A stretch of DNA of 64,000 nucleotides, taken from positions 4,526,001-4,590,000 of the forward strand of contig FSRV01000002.1 in assembly GCA_900142905.1 (NCBI GenBank), written 5' to 3'. This DNA comes from Burkholderia sp. GAS332. GTDB taxonomy: Bacteria > Pseudomonadota > Gammaproteobacteria > Burkholderiales > Burkholderiaceae. The notes under the pieces are model-generated. The model saw only the letters and a program-made list of their open reading frames with translations, searched no databases and was not told where the DNA came from. The translations under genes and the position numbers were made by a program. Of this stretch, positions 34,609-43,869 are shown piece by piece; position 1 is the stretch's first letter, and every line of letters starts with the position of its first letter.

Positions 34609-36279
34609 ATGTGTTTCAATTGGAGCCAAGCACGCGCCAAGCGCTTTTTCCCGCACGAAACGATGGTTCCGAATCCACTCCGCAATCCCCAGTTCGCCAC
34701 AACGCTCGCGCATGGCCTCGCCTTGTTGAACTGTTTCAAGGTGGGCGACCCGATTCTCAGCAACAAAGACTTCGCCGAGCGCACTGGCCTGTCGAAAGCG
34801 ACGGTGTCGCGGCTGACGTACACGCTCTCCATGCTCGGCTTTCTGCGCTATGACAACACCGTACGCAAGTATCGGCTGGGCTCGGCGGTCGTGTCGGTGG
34901 GCTACCCGCTTCTGCAAGGCCTGCGTATCCGTGAACTGGCGCGGCCGTTGATGAGGGAGCTTGCCGACGTGGCGCGCGGGTCGGTGTCGCTTGGGATTCG
35001 TGACCGCACGCAGATCGTGTATGTCGAGACTGCGCGCGGTCATGAATTGCCGACGTTTCGTCCGGATACCGGTGCATCGCTGCCCATTCTCGCTTCCGCG
35101 ATGGGCCGGGCCTGGCTGGGCCGCGCCGAACCTGCGCAACGTGCTGCCGTGCTCGAGCAGGTCCGCGTTTGCGATCCTGTGCAATGGGACGCGTATCACA
35201 CTGACCTCGCAGCCGCTCTGCGCACATTTGCAGAGCGCGGCTTTGCCCTTAGCGAAGGCGAGATCGAGCGTGAAATCCATGCGGTTGCCGTGCCGATACG
35301 CGAACCGATCAATTCGGAAACCTTCGTTTTCAATTGTGGCGTGCCGCGCTTGCAACTGACCGACCGGACACTCGTCGACGTGATCGCGCCGCGCCTCGTG
35401 GCGATGGTGGACACACTCGAACGGCAGCTTGCGTCGCTGCCGGTGGGCGGCGACGACGCGCGAGCCTCGCCTGGTTCACTGCTTGTTGAGCGGGTATCCG
35501 TGGACTCGTTTCCCGACGACGATCGTCAATTCGCCTTCACGCTCGCGCGCGGTCTGGAAATCCTGCGCTGTTTCCAGCCCGGCGAAGTTGCACTGGGCAA
35601 TAAGGATTTTGTGGCGCGTACGGGTTTGTCGAAGGCCACCGTCTCCCGGCTTGCCTACACGTTGACTGAACTCGGCTACCTGCGCCATGACGAAGTGGCG
35701 CGCAACTACCGGCTCGGCGGCGGTGTGCTGTCGATGGGCTATCCGCTGCTAGCCGGCATGCGCATTCGGCAGATCGCGCGGCCGTTCATGCGTGAGCTGG
35801 CGCTTCAAGTGCGCGGGTCCGTATCGCTTGGCATGCGCGACCAGTCGAATATGGTCTACATCGAATGTTGTCCGGGCGACAAGCGCATTCGTGCGCGGCC
35901 CGACGTCGGTGCGGTGCGTCCGATTCTGCGCATGGCAATGGGACGGGCGTGGCTCGCGGCGGTGGCGCCGCAGGAACGGGAGGTGGCACTGAACCGGCTA
36001 CGCATCGCCGTGCCCGACCAGTGGCAACAGTACGGGGCGCAGGTGCAGCAGGCGCTTCACGACTACCAGCAAACCGGCGCGTGCTTCTCCTATGGCGATG
36101 CACAGAAGAACGCCTACGGCGTCGGTGTGCCGTTGTGCGCACCGGTCGACGCAGAGACGCTGGTGTTCAATTGCGCGGTGCCGGCACAATCGGCGCAGGG
36201 ACGCCGGTTGATCGACGATATCGCGCCTCGGCTCTTGGCGATGGTCTCGAAGGTCGAGATTACGGCTGGCTTGCGGTAG
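34609..36279 (+). CDS. Tandem IclR regulator: two complete IclR modules in one protein
   Basis: A 556-residue protein made of two full IclR proteins fused head to tail. Module 1: HTH about residues 28-90 (LAHGLALLNCFK...FAERTGLSKATVSRLTYTLSMLGFLRYD), effector domain about 100-275 ending with ETFVFNCGVP. Module 2: HTH about 305-370 (LARGLEILRCFQ...FVARTGLSKATVSRLAYTLTELGYLRHD), effector domain about 380-555 ending with ETLVFNCAVP. A normal IclR protein has about 260 residues. ATG 34609 is used; ATG 34663 (MVPNPLRN) is an alternative. The gene diverges from acyl-CoA synthetase-MFS, with a shared 25-bp element in the gap and again between the DUF1254 genes. Confidence 0.9.
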   Translation: MCFNWSQARAKRFFPHETMVPNPLRNPQFATTLAHGLALLNCFKVGDPILSNKDFAERTGLSKATVSRLTYTLSMLGFLRYDNTVRKYRLGSAVVSVGYPLLQGLRIRELARPLMRELADVARGSVSLGIRDRTQIVYVETARGHELPTFRPDTGASLPILASAMGRAWLGRAEPAQRAAVLEQVRVCDPVQWDAYHTDLAAALRTFAERGFALSEGEIEREIHAVAVPIREPINSETFVFNCGVPRLQLTDRTLVDVIAPRLVAMVDTLERQLASLPVGGDDARASPGSLLVERVSVDSFPDDDRQFAFTLARGLEILRCFQPGEVALGNKDFVARTGLSKATVSRLAYTLTELGYLRHDEVARNYRLGGGVLSMGYPLLAGMRIRQIARPFMRELALQVRGSVSLGMRDQSNMVYIECCPGDKRIRARPDVGAVRPILRMAMGRAWLAAVAPQEREVALNRLRIAVPDQWQQYGAQVQQALHDYQQTGACFSYGDAQKNAYGVGVPLCAPVDAETLVFNCAVPAQSAQGRRLIDDIAPRLLAMVSKVEITAGLR

Positions 36280-36406
36280 CGCGTGCAGCGCTCGTCCCGC
36301 TCGTTCGTGCATTCATGGGCTTTCGCGCTAGTCCGTTTCCGGTTGGCGCGCTGCCATACCAAGTGGCGTAGCATGGCAAACTCTTCGCGCCTATCGCCCA
36401 TGCCCG

Positions 36407-37327
36407 ATGCATCCTACCCGCCCATTACCGCCGCTTCTGTCGTTACGCGCTTTTGAAGCCGCCGCGAGGCGTCTGAGTTTCAGCCTTGCGGCTCAAGAAC
36501 TCTTCGTGACACAAAGCGCCGTCAGTCACCAGATCCAGAAGCTCGAAGCCGACCTGGGCGTTGCGTTGTTCGAGCGGCGCACGCGCGCCATCGAGCTCAC
36601 GCCGGAGGGACGGGCGTACTACGACAAGGTGCACGCCGCATTCGAGCTTCTGCGGATCGGCACCCGCGAGATTCGCGTCCAGGCCGACGAACGGGCCACG
36701 TTGACGGTGGGGGTATTGGCTTCGTTTGCGACGCGCTGGCTGGCGCCACGATTGCATGCTTTTTCGGCCACCCATCCCGGCATCGATCTGCAACTGCGAC
36801 CCGAGATCGCGCTCGCCGACGTGTCCGGCGGCGAGGTCGACGTGGCGATCCGTTACGGCCGCGGCGGCTGGCCGGGCGTGCGTTCGCAGCAACTCATGTC
36901 GGAACGTCTGTCGCTGGTTTGCGTCCCGTCTCTCCTCGACGGAAAGCGCCGTCCGCGCAAGCCCCAGGACCTGCTGCGCTTCCCATTTCTGGCTTCGTAT
37001 TCGACGCATTCGTTCGAGTGGGAGGTCTGGGCGCATCGTTTCGGGCTGGACCTGACCCAGGCGCAGCGCGTGCAGTTGCATGACTACAATATCGTCGTGG
37101 AAGCGGCCCTCGCCGGACAGGGCATCGCCATGGGCCGCCATCGGCTGATTGCCCAGCAACTGGCGAGCAAAGCACTGGTAGAGGCGCTGCCCGATGCGGT
37201 GCTCGACGACCCGCGCATCGGTTGGTGGCTCGTGACACCCAAGGGGGCGTTGGGCGATCCAGCGTCTGCCTTCCGCGCGTGGCTCATGCAGACAGCCGGG
37301 CAAGACACATTAGACGGCACGCATTAG
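36407..37327 (+). CDS. LysR family regulator (GcvA-type)
   Basis: A 306-residue LysR-type regulator. The HTH is within residues 10-65 (LSLRAFEAAARRLSFSLAAQELFVTQSAVSHQIQKLEADLGVALFERRTR) and a substrate-binding domain follows (VGVLASFATRWLAPRLHAFSATHPGIDLQL, GGEVDVAIRYGRGGWPGV). ATG 36407 is the first in-frame start; no strong ribosome binding site is visible. It precedes the ridA and aminotransferase genes on the same strand, with a 91-base gap, and may regulate them. Confidence 0.9.
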   Translation: MHPTRPLPPLLSLRAFEAAARRLSFSLAAQELFVTQSAVSHQIQKLEADLGVALFERRTRAIELTPEGRAYYDKVHAAFELLRIGTREIRVQADERATLTVGVLASFATRWLAPRLHAFSATHPGIDLQLRPEIALADVSGGEVDVAIRYGRGGWPGVRSQQLMSERLSLVCVPSLLDGKRRPRKPQDLLRFPFLASYSTHSFEWEVWAHRFGLDLTQAQRVQLHDYNIVVEAALAGQGIAMGRHRLIAQQLASKALVEALPDAVLDDPRIGWWLVTPKGALGDPASAFRAWLMQTAGQDTLDGTH

Positions 37328-37418
37328 TTTCGCTCATGCATGGGGTGCAAAAATTGATTGGTCACACGAGGGTCGAGCCAATAGGATCAGGTATCTCTTA
37401 CGATCGGACGCACATGAC

Positions 37419-37892
37419 ATGACCTCTTCAATCTCCGCACGTGTCGCCGAGCTCGGCCTGACGCTTGAATCCGCCGCAGCCCCGGCCGCCAACTACGTGC
37501 CGTTTGTGCAGGAAGGCAATCTTCTCTTTATATCCGGCCAGATATCACGCAAGGGCGGGCAGCCGGCCTACCTCGGCCGGCTAGGCGACACGCTCACGGA
37601 GGAGGAAGGCATCGAGGTAGCGCGCCTCGCGGCGCTGGGTATTCTGTCGCAGATTGTCGCCGCCACAGGGGACCGGCTGGACCGTGTGGCGCGTGTCGTT
37701 CGTCTCGGTGTGTTCGTGGCCAGTACGCCGGACTTCAATCGTCACAGCGTCGTTGCCAACGGCGCGTCCGACCTGATCGTTCAGGTATTGGGCGATGCCG
37801 GCCGCCATGCGCGCAGTGCCGTCGGCGTCGCGTCGCTGCCCGCCGGCGTGGCCGTTGAAGTGGAAGCCATTATTTCCCTTACACAAGCGTGA
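37419..37892 (+). CDS. RidA family protein (YjgF/YER057c/UK114)
   Basis: A 157-residue RidA-superfamily protein of the longer YoaB/DR-like type: ANYVPFVQEGNLLFISGQISRKGGQPAYLGRLG at the N-terminus, GRHARSAVGVASLPAGVAVEVEAIISL with the conserved Arg at the C-terminus. RidA proteins hydrolyse reactive enamine/imine intermediates from PLP enzymes. The PLP-dependent class V aminotransferase directly downstream overlaps or nearly overlaps it, so it probably detoxifies or completes that enzyme's reaction. Confidence 0.9.
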   Translation: MTSSISARVAELGLTLESAAAPAANYVPFVQEGNLLFISGQISRKGGQPAYLGRLGDTLTEEEGIEVARLAALGILSQIVAATGDRLDRVARVVRLGVFVASTPDFNRHSVVANGASDLIVQVLGDAGRHARSAVGVASLPAGVAVEVEAIISLTQA

Positions 37893-37918
37893 ACCCAACG
37901 CGCGTCATTGGAACAACT

Positions 37919-39118
37919 ATGCCATCTCCTCTCTCGCCTGCTGCCGTGGACGCGTTGCGCGCGCTCACACCGGGTGCTCAACGTACCACCCATTTCAATC
38001 ACGCGGGCGCCTCGCTGGCGTCCTCCGCCACGCTGGAGGCGATCCATGCTTACCTTTGGCTCGAAGCCACGACGGGGCCGATGGAAGCCGCCGTGACCGG
38101 ACGTGAGCAGACTGAGCGGGCGCGCTCGCTTGCCGCGCGGTTGCTGAATGCCCGGCCGGCCGAGATCGCTTTGACCACCGGCAACTCAGCCGGTTGGGGC
38201 GCCGCATTCGCCGCGTTGGGACCCTGGGCGCCCGGCGAGCGGATCCTGGTCGGGCGTCACGAATGGGGCGGGAATCTGGCTGCCATGCGCCTGTCGGCGC
38301 AGCGTGCAGGGGCGACCATCGAAGTCATTCCGTCCGATGCCAGCGGTGCGGTGGATCCGCAGGCGCTGGAGGCCATGCTTGACGACCGTGTGCGCCTGAT
38401 CGCGCTGACGTGGATGCCGGCGAACGGCGGACTGATCAATCCGGCCGCGGCGATCGGGCAGGTCGCACGCCGCCACGGCATTCCCTACTTCGTCGATGCC
38501 GCGCAGGCGGTTGGGCAACTTCCAGTCGATGTCGTCGAGGTGGGCTGCGATGTCCTGACCGGTGTGTGCCGCAAGGCGCTGCGTGGTCCGCGAGGCACCG
38601 GCCTGCTGTATGTGCGAGAGGATTTTCTATCCCGGTTGACGCCCGCATTCGTCGATATGCGATCTGCGCCGCCGGGTGCCGACGGCGAACCCGTCTTGCG
38701 GGACGACGCGGTGCGCTTCGAGCCGGCGGAATCATCGCTGGCATTGCATTGCGGACTGGCTAATGCGTTGGAAGAGGCATTGGAGATTGGCGTTGAGAAT
38801 ATTCGCGCGCGGATCGACAGCATTGCACACGCGTTGCGTGTGCAACTCGCCGGGATCCCCGGCGTGACGGTGCTGGATCAGGGCCGGGAGCAGTCCGGGC
38901 TGGTGGCGTTCAACATCGCGGGTCTGGAGGCGGGTTCGGTACAGCGCAAGCTGGCGGATCAGGGTGTCGTGATCGGCAGTAACGGTGTCGCCTACACGCC
39001 GCTTGATATGGAGTCCAGAGGACTTAACCAGATCGCGCGCGCGTCGGTCAGCTATCTGACGACGGAGTCGGAGATCGACAAGTTGCTGGATGGCGTCCGC
39101 GGGTTGGCAAGCCAGTGA
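37919..39118 (+). CDS. Class V aminotransferase (selenocysteine lyase/cysteine desulfurase-like)
   Basis: A 399-residue fold-type I PLP enzyme. It opens with THFNHAGASLAS, then has TGNSAGWGAAFAAL, LTWMPANGGLINPAAAIG, YFVDAAQAVGQLPVDV (Asp and Gln near the PLP nitrogen) and the Schiff-base Lys in GVCRKALRGPRGTGLLYV, followed by a C-terminal domain ending in the IARASVSYLTTESEID region. There is no conserved Cys loop of true cysteine desulfurases evident, so lyase or transaminase activity on an amino acid is more likely. ATG 37919 is chosen; a GTG at 37889 would overlap the ridA stop. It forms an operon with ridA. Confidence 0.87.
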   Translation: MPSPLSPAAVDALRALTPGAQRTTHFNHAGASLASSATLEAIHAYLWLEATTGPMEAAVTGREQTERARSLAARLLNARPAEIALTTGNSAGWGAAFAALGPWAPGERILVGRHEWGGNLAAMRLSAQRAGATIEVIPSDASGAVDPQALEAMLDDRVRLIALTWMPANGGLINPAAAIGQVARRHGIPYFVDAAQAVGQLPVDVVEVGCDVLTGVCRKALRGPRGTGLLYVREDFLSRLTPAFVDMRSAPPGADGEPVLRDDAVRFEPAESSLALHCGLANALEEALEIGVENIRARIDSIAHALRVQLAGIPGVTVLDQGREQSGLVAFNIAGLEAGSVQRKLADQGVVIGSNGVAYTPLDMESRGLNQIARASVSYLTTESEIDKLLDGVRGLASQ

Positions 39119-39172
39119 CCCGCTACGCCTTCCGTTTAGTCGACGTTTTTGCCGAGGCGATTTTGGCGCTAG

Positions 39173-40633
39173 TCATCTAAGCTCCACCGAAACAAAACTG
39201 CGTGCGTGGTTGCGCTGGATCAGCACGGCGACCTGTTTGCCTGCCTTTGCTTCCAGCGCGCTCACGTCCGCCGACGTTTCGACCAGCGTGTCATTGAGCG
39301 ACAGGACGATATCGCCGGGCTGAATGCCGGCGCTTGCCGCCGGTCCATCCACGCCGTCCACCATCAGACCCACGGCTAAATCGCTCGCACGCCGCTCGTC
39401 CTCATTCAGCGGATGCATGCTCAAGCCCAGACGATCCCCTGTGCTGCTTTCGACGGGGCGAGCTTTGGGGCTTTCCGCGGACGCGCCGACCATGACCGCC
39501 ATGGTCATCGGCCGGTGATTGCGGATCAGCCTGAGTGTCGTTTTCGTCCCCGGCGGCAAAGCAGCCGCATCGTCGGCGAGTTCGGCCGAGCGATCGATCG
39601 GCTTGTCGCCGATCCGGATGATCACATCGCCAGGCTTGAGGCCGCTCGCGGCAGCCGAAGTGCCGGGCTGGACGGAATTGACCAGCGCGCCTGCCGGCCG
39701 TGGCAGGCCAAAGGCTGCGGCGAGACCCGGGCCGACGTCCTGTACGTCCACGCCAAGGCCGCCTGGAGAGGTCGCTTGCGTGGCTTGCACCTGTGAGCGC
39801 ACCTTGGCCGCCAGGTTGATCGGGATGGCAAAGGCCAGATTTGGGGATCCGCTTGAGTCGGAGTAAGTCTGCACGTCGATGCCGACCACCTCGCCGGCAC
39901 GATTGAACAGCGGGCCGCCCGAATTGTCCGGGTTGGCGGCGAGATCGGTTTGGAAAAAGGGAAAACTGCTGCCGTCCTGGAGTGTGCGAGTCGTGGCGCT
40001 GACAATGCCGGCTGCAACGGTATTCGCGAAGCTGTCGGGCGAGCCGATCGCCAGGATCGGTTCACCGACGCGCACGCGCGACGAGTCGCCCAGTTTGACG
40101 GTCGGGAGCTTCGTGGCATCGACCTGAATGATCGCGACGTCGCTCTGGACGTCGACCGCCACGACCTTTGCCTTGAACTCGCGTCGATCGGTCAGCCTGA
40201 CCGTCACTTCGTCGGCTTGATCCACCACATGAGCGGTGGTCAGAATGAGGCCGTCGGGACTCACGATAAAGCCGGAGCCCATCCCCGTGATGACGCGTGC
40301 CGAACTGCCTTGAGACGCCGGTGATTGCGGCACCACATGCTTGACGAGGGCGAGAAGGGGATCGTCAGCATCCATTGTCGCGGGGGCGGGTAGCGACGCT
40401 TGCTGCGCAGGGGCAGTCGCGCTGATATTCACGACGGCGGGCCCGTATCGCTCCACGATGGTCGGGAAGTCGACCGACGCTGCAGCGTTGACGGGTGAAA
40501 CCCGCTTCGCCTTCACTGGGGGCGGAGGCACGGCTTCGGCATTCGCCGTCGGCTGCAGGTACGGGTAGCCAGAGAGAAAGGCTGCGATCAGGGCAGCGGG
40601 GAACCAGGTGCGTGCAAGAGTTGGGTGCAACAC
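39173..40633 (-). CDS. HtrA/DegP-type periplasmic serine protease with two PDZ domains
   Basis: A 486-residue Do-family protease. A signal peptide (WFPAALIAAFLSGYPYLQPTANAEA) is followed by a linker and the trypsin-like domain (about residues 110-275). Catalytic His is in LTTAHVVDQADEV, Asp in VQSDVAIIQVDA and Ser in NPDNSGGPLFNRAGEVVGID. The usual PGNSGGP reads PDNSGGP, so the Gly two before Ser is Asp. PDZ1 (about 280-370, LGVDVQDVGPGLAAAFGLPRPAGALVNSVQPGTSAAASGLKPGDVI) and PDZ2 (about 395-480, GLMVDGVDGPAASAGIQPGDIVLSLND) follow. It should act in periplasmic protein quality control. It stands alone and no sigmaE-type promoter was recognised. Confidence 0.92.
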   Translation of the reverse strand: MLHPTLARTWFPAALIAAFLSGYPYLQPTANAEAVPPPPVKAKRVSPVNAAASVDFPTIVERYGPAVVNISATAPAQQASLPAPATMDADDPLLALVKHVVPQSPASQGSSARVITGMGSGFIVSPDGLILTTAHVVDQADEVTVRLTDRREFKAKVVAVDVQSDVAIIQVDATKLPTVKLGDSSRVRVGEPILAIGSPDSFANTVAAGIVSATTRTLQDGSSFPFFQTDLAANPDNSGGPLFNRAGEVVGIDVQTYSDSSGSPNLAFAIPINLAAKVRSQVQATQATSPGGLGVDVQDVGPGLAAAFGLPRPAGALVNSVQPGTSAAASGLKPGDVIIRIGDKPIDRSAELADDAAALPPGTKTTLRLIRNHRPMTMAVMVGASAESPKARPVESSTGDRLGLSMHPLNEDERRASDLAVGLMVDGVDGPAASAGIQPGDIVLSLNDTLVETSADVSALEAKAGKQVAVLIQRNHARSFVSVELR

Positions 40634-40886
40634 AGTGCACCTCCTTGGCGGTCAGAGTGCCAGGGCCAGGCGCGCGCTTAGCGGGCCGATCGATACATGA
40701 ATGCATCGATAGCGCCGGTACGACAATGCACGGTCCTCCCCTACATGATTTATAGAAGAGCGGTGGGAAAACTGCACCGAGTGCTAATCCTGGGGTGCGG
40801 TTTTCGAGCGGCGTGGATCGCTACTAGCGCAAGCAGGTTGCGCAAAAACGCGGCACAGCCTGGCGCCTGAGCGCCGAAGGACGACT

Positions 40887-41390
40887 TCACGCCGCGCGGT
40901 AGCATGCCTCACTCGTGCTGGCGGGAATAAGCCGTTCGCGTTGCATCGCGACCGCCTCGCCAAGCCGCTTGCAGAGCTGGTCCGCGTTCCGGATGCCTGG
41001 CAAACGCCGCACGGGATGCGCGGGGTCGTTGGTCGTCAGGATGATCGTGCCGGTGCCGAATAGATGCAGCCACCAAGGATGGATCGCGGTGATGTGTTGA
41101 ATCCGGGAGAGATCGAGACTCGATGCACGGCGATTCAGAATACCTTGCGTCCAGGTAATGCGCGTGGTGTCGATGACGATTCGGGTGAACGCGGTTTTGA
41201 CGAACGGCAAAGCGACACCGATCAGGACCGCGCAGGCTTGTGCCAGCAGCACGGGCCACTGAAGCGGGAAAGCGTTCAACGCGCAGACATGGATAGCGCC
41301 AATCATGACCATGACAACGCCGCCCTTCAGGAGCGCCGGAAGGTTGCAGGCCTGCGACGGCGCGCCGCTGAAAATCACCTGATTGACCAT
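40887..41390 (-). CDS. PH-domain membrane protein (bPH_2 type)
   Basis: A 167-residue protein with two hydrophobic helices (GGVVMVMIGAIHVCAL and WPVLLAQACAVLIGVALPFV, residues about 23-65) followed by a bacterial PH-like domain (TRIVIDTTRITWTQGILNRRASSLDLSRIQHITAIHPWWLHLFGTGTIILTTND). The start is ATG 41390, 8 bases after GAGGAG; the frame is open to 41513 without support. The family is common in bacterial membranes; its function is not established. It is a single gene, placed just downstream of a terminator hairpin (41433-41458). Confidence 0.85.
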   Translation of the reverse strand: MVNQVIFSGAPSQACNLPALLKGGVVMVMIGAIHVCALNAFPLQWPVLLAQACAVLIGVALPFVKTAFTRIVIDTTRITWTQGILNRRASSLDLSRIQHITAIHPWWLHLFGTGTIILTTNDPAHPVRRLPGIRNADQLCKRLGEAVAMQRERLIPASTSEACYRAA

Positions 41391-41432
41391 CGCACATACT
41401 CCTCTTTCTGATCCACAGCCCTGTTCGTTCTT

Positions 41433-41458
41433 CGAAAAAGGCAGTGCTGCCTTTTTCG
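41433..41458 (-). terminator. Palindromic terminator downstream of the 41562-41876 gene
   Basis: A 26-base perfect palindrome: CGAAAAAGGCAG (41433-41444), TG, CTGCCTTTTTCG (41447-41458). With A5/T5 at both sides it works as a rho-independent terminator in either direction. It follows the minus-strand gene ending at 41562 and precedes the PH-domain gene. Confidence 0.78.
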
Positions 41459-41561
41459 GTCCTCGTGCCGGTGGTGGGCCCAGTATAGCCCTCGCGACGA
41501 AGATCGTCCGCAACGCCTGCGCACCGGGCGGGGAGCGCGGCAGACGGGGCGGGACGAGGCT

Positions 41562-41876
41562 TTACGCGTCTTTCAGCCAGGGCATTTCCACGGGCGACAC
41601 CACCAGACGCCGGGACTCCCGTTTCAGTTCGAAAATGAATCCGACCAGGATCATCGAGTCGGCATAGGGGATCGGGAATACGTGAGGATTGTCCACGCTG
41701 CGCAGCGGGTGCGCGGAGGTATCCGCCGTGGTGGCGGCGTTCGCGCGGACGCTCTCGAGTTCGTCGGCCATTGCCGGCCCACTGACTTTCAGGACGCGGC
41801 TACGCAGGTCGCTGAAGGGTTCGATGCGCGCCCCGTCTTCGTTGTATTCGGGCACTTCATAGATGAACCAGGACAT
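41562..41876 (-). CDS. Protein of unknown function, 104 residues
   Basis: A small soluble protein beginning MSWFIYEVPEYNEDGARIEPFSDLRSRVLKV and ending with FIFELKRESRRLVVSPVEMPWLKDA. I do not assign a family. ATG 41876 follows GGGAG with 6-base spacing; the frame is open to 41900. There is no signal peptide or membrane helix, though ADSMILVGFIFEL is hydrophobic and probably a buried strand. It has its own downstream terminator palindrome. Confidence 0.7.
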   Translation of the reverse strand: MSWFIYEVPEYNEDGARIEPFSDLRSRVLKVSGPAMADELESVRANAATTADTSAHPLRSVDNPHVFPIPYADSMILVGFIFELKRESRRLVVSPVEMPWLKDA

Positions 41877-42108
41877 GTGCGTCTCCCAGGAAAAGGGCAT
41901 CTATTCTAGCAGTGGGCGTAACGGACTGCCTCCGGACGCTTATCCAGCGCCTGCCCTGCTATGCTGGCACCGACTCTTATTTCGTTACCCAGCACGTGAT
42001 ATAGGCGGTGCCTTTTCTGACCTGTTTGTTGCTCATACTTCGCTTTCGTATGGGCGGCAATCGTCCATCGTCTGCATGAAACGCGCGTTCCAATCGCTCT
42101 GATCCACT

Positions 42109-43731
42109 ATGCGTCCATCATCCACCGGCGAGTCCTCCAATATTGACCGCGACGAGCCGGTCGCGCAGCCGGACCCAACGGCCCGGTTCACCGACGCGCT
42201 GGAGAAGGTGACGCCGCTGTTCGAGTTGCAGCCGCCGTTAGAGGCCAACATGCTAGCCGAGGCGTTGCAGCTCGCGGCGGTCAGCTCGCTTGGCTTGGGC
42301 CGGCTCGCCGATGCCGAGTCTTATTGGCGCCGTTCGATCGAAGCGAACCCTCGGTTCGTCGACGCGTACACGAACCTCGCCACCTTGCTGAAAGGACTCA
42401 ACCGCCTGTCCGACATGGAAGCGCTGTTTCGGCAACTGCTGGAAGTGAGCCCGGATCTCGCTGACATTCACAACCAGCTTGGCTCTTTACTCCAGGACCA
42501 GGGGCGCCTCTCCGAAGCAGAGGCGGCGTATCAGCAAGCGGCGCTGATTCGCCCCGACCGCCTCGAATTTCATTACAACCTCGGTACCGTGCTCAGACCG
42601 CTCGGCCGTTGGCATGAAGCTGCTGAGGCATATCAGCGGGCGATCGCGTTACGCCCTGACTTCGTCATGGGTTACAGCAACCTCGGCAACATACTGAAGG
42701 AACTCGGACGCCTGCCGGAAGCCGAGGCTGCCTACCGGCAGGCACTCGCCATTCGCGGCGACTATCACATGGCGAAGTACGCTCTGGCGATACTGCTGCT
42801 TAGCATGGGGCGCTTCGAAGAAGGATGGCGGCTCTATGAGGCGCGTCACGCGGATCCTAGATCCATGCAGCATAAGACGCAGAAGCTCCTAGGCCGTCCC
42901 CGCTGGCAAGGCGAAACACTGGCAGGAAAACAGCTGCTGGTCTGGCAGGAGGGCGGGCTCGGCGATGCGATTCATTTTGCCCGCTACTTTCAGTTGCTCA
43001 AGGCGCAAGGCGCGGCCCAGATCGCCTTTGCCTGCGCTCCAGCGCTGCACCGGCTGTTCGCCTCGGTCGAGGGCGTCGACGTGGTGCTGGCGCATGAGCC
43101 GGGATGGGCTGCAGCGGCGAATTACGACTACTGGATGAGCCCATTGAGCGCGCCGCTGTATCAGTGCACGACGAGCGACACCATTCCGTTGCCCGTCCGG
43201 CTGACGCTGGATCCATCTCTCCTCGAAGCCTGGCGCGTGCGCCTTGCAACGCTTCCTGCGGGTCGCAAGATCGGACTCGTGTGGAAAGGTAATGTCCTAC
43301 ACCAGAACGATGCGAACCGGTCGCTGCAATCCCTCGCGATGCTGGCGCCACTCTGGCGCGTGCCCGGACTGAGCTTCGTGAGTCTGCAAAAGGGGGCGGG
43401 CGAGGACGAAGCTCAATCGCCGCCCGCCAACCAGCCGCTGCTGCATCTCGGCTCCGATGTAACGGACATGGCCGACAGCGCCGCCATCATCGCGCAGCTC
43501 GATCTTGTCATCTGCGTGGATACAGCAATTGCGCATCTCGCCGCCTCCGTCGGTACGCAGTGCTGGGTCATGCTGCCCGGAGAGGCGCTCGACTGGCGCT
43601 GGATGCACGAACGCACGGACTCCCCTTGGTATCCGGATACGATTCGCCTGTTCCGCCAACCTCTGGGCGCGCAGTGGGCTACGGTTATCGAACAGGTCCG
43701 GCAGGCGTGTGCCGAGGCGTTCCCGGGGTAA
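42109..43731 (+). CDS. TPR protein with a C-terminal glycosyltransferase 9-like domain
   Basis: A 540-residue protein. Residues about 40-245 hold five to six tetratricopeptide repeats (AESYWRRSIEANPRFVDAYTNLATLLKGLNRLSDME, AEAAYQQAALIRPDRLEFHYNLGTVLRPLGRWHEAAEAYQRAIALRPDF). Residues about 265-535 resemble ADP-heptose:LPS heptosyltransferase family (GT9): GKQLLVWQEGGLGDAIHFARYF, IGLVWKGNVLHQNDANRSL, VICVDTAIAHLAASVGTQCWVMLP. It may glycosylate protein or surface polymer. Burkholderiales commonly carry such TPR-GT fusions outside LPS loci, and no other LPS gene is near. ATG 42109 is the first good start. Confidence 0.88.
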   Translation: MRPSSTGESSNIDRDEPVAQPDPTARFTDALEKVTPLFELQPPLEANMLAEALQLAAVSSLGLGRLADAESYWRRSIEANPRFVDAYTNLATLLKGLNRLSDMEALFRQLLEVSPDLADIHNQLGSLLQDQGRLSEAEAAYQQAALIRPDRLEFHYNLGTVLRPLGRWHEAAEAYQRAIALRPDFVMGYSNLGNILKELGRLPEAEAAYRQALAIRGDYHMAKYALAILLLSMGRFEEGWRLYEARHADPRSMQHKTQKLLGRPRWQGETLAGKQLLVWQEGGLGDAIHFARYFQLLKAQGAAQIAFACAPALHRLFASVEGVDVVLAHEPGWAAAANYDYWMSPLSAPLYQCTTSDTIPLPVRLTLDPSLLEAWRVRLATLPAGRKIGLVWKGNVLHQNDANRSLQSLAMLAPLWRVPGLSFVSLQKGAGEDEAQSPPANQPLLHLGSDVTDMADSAAIIAQLDLVICVDTAIAHLAASVGTQCWVMLPGEALDWRWMHERTDSPWYPDTIRLFRQPLGAQWATVIEQVRQACAEAFPG

Positions 43732-43869
43732 GGCCCGATGGGGCCGATCAGGTTTTTCAGCCACCTATCCACGCATGCGAGAATGCTACGCTGCGCCGAC
43801 AAAGGTGGCTCCGTATTGCCCGATTGACTATCCGATAGCCGCTTGTAAAAAAGAATACAGGAGCTAAAC

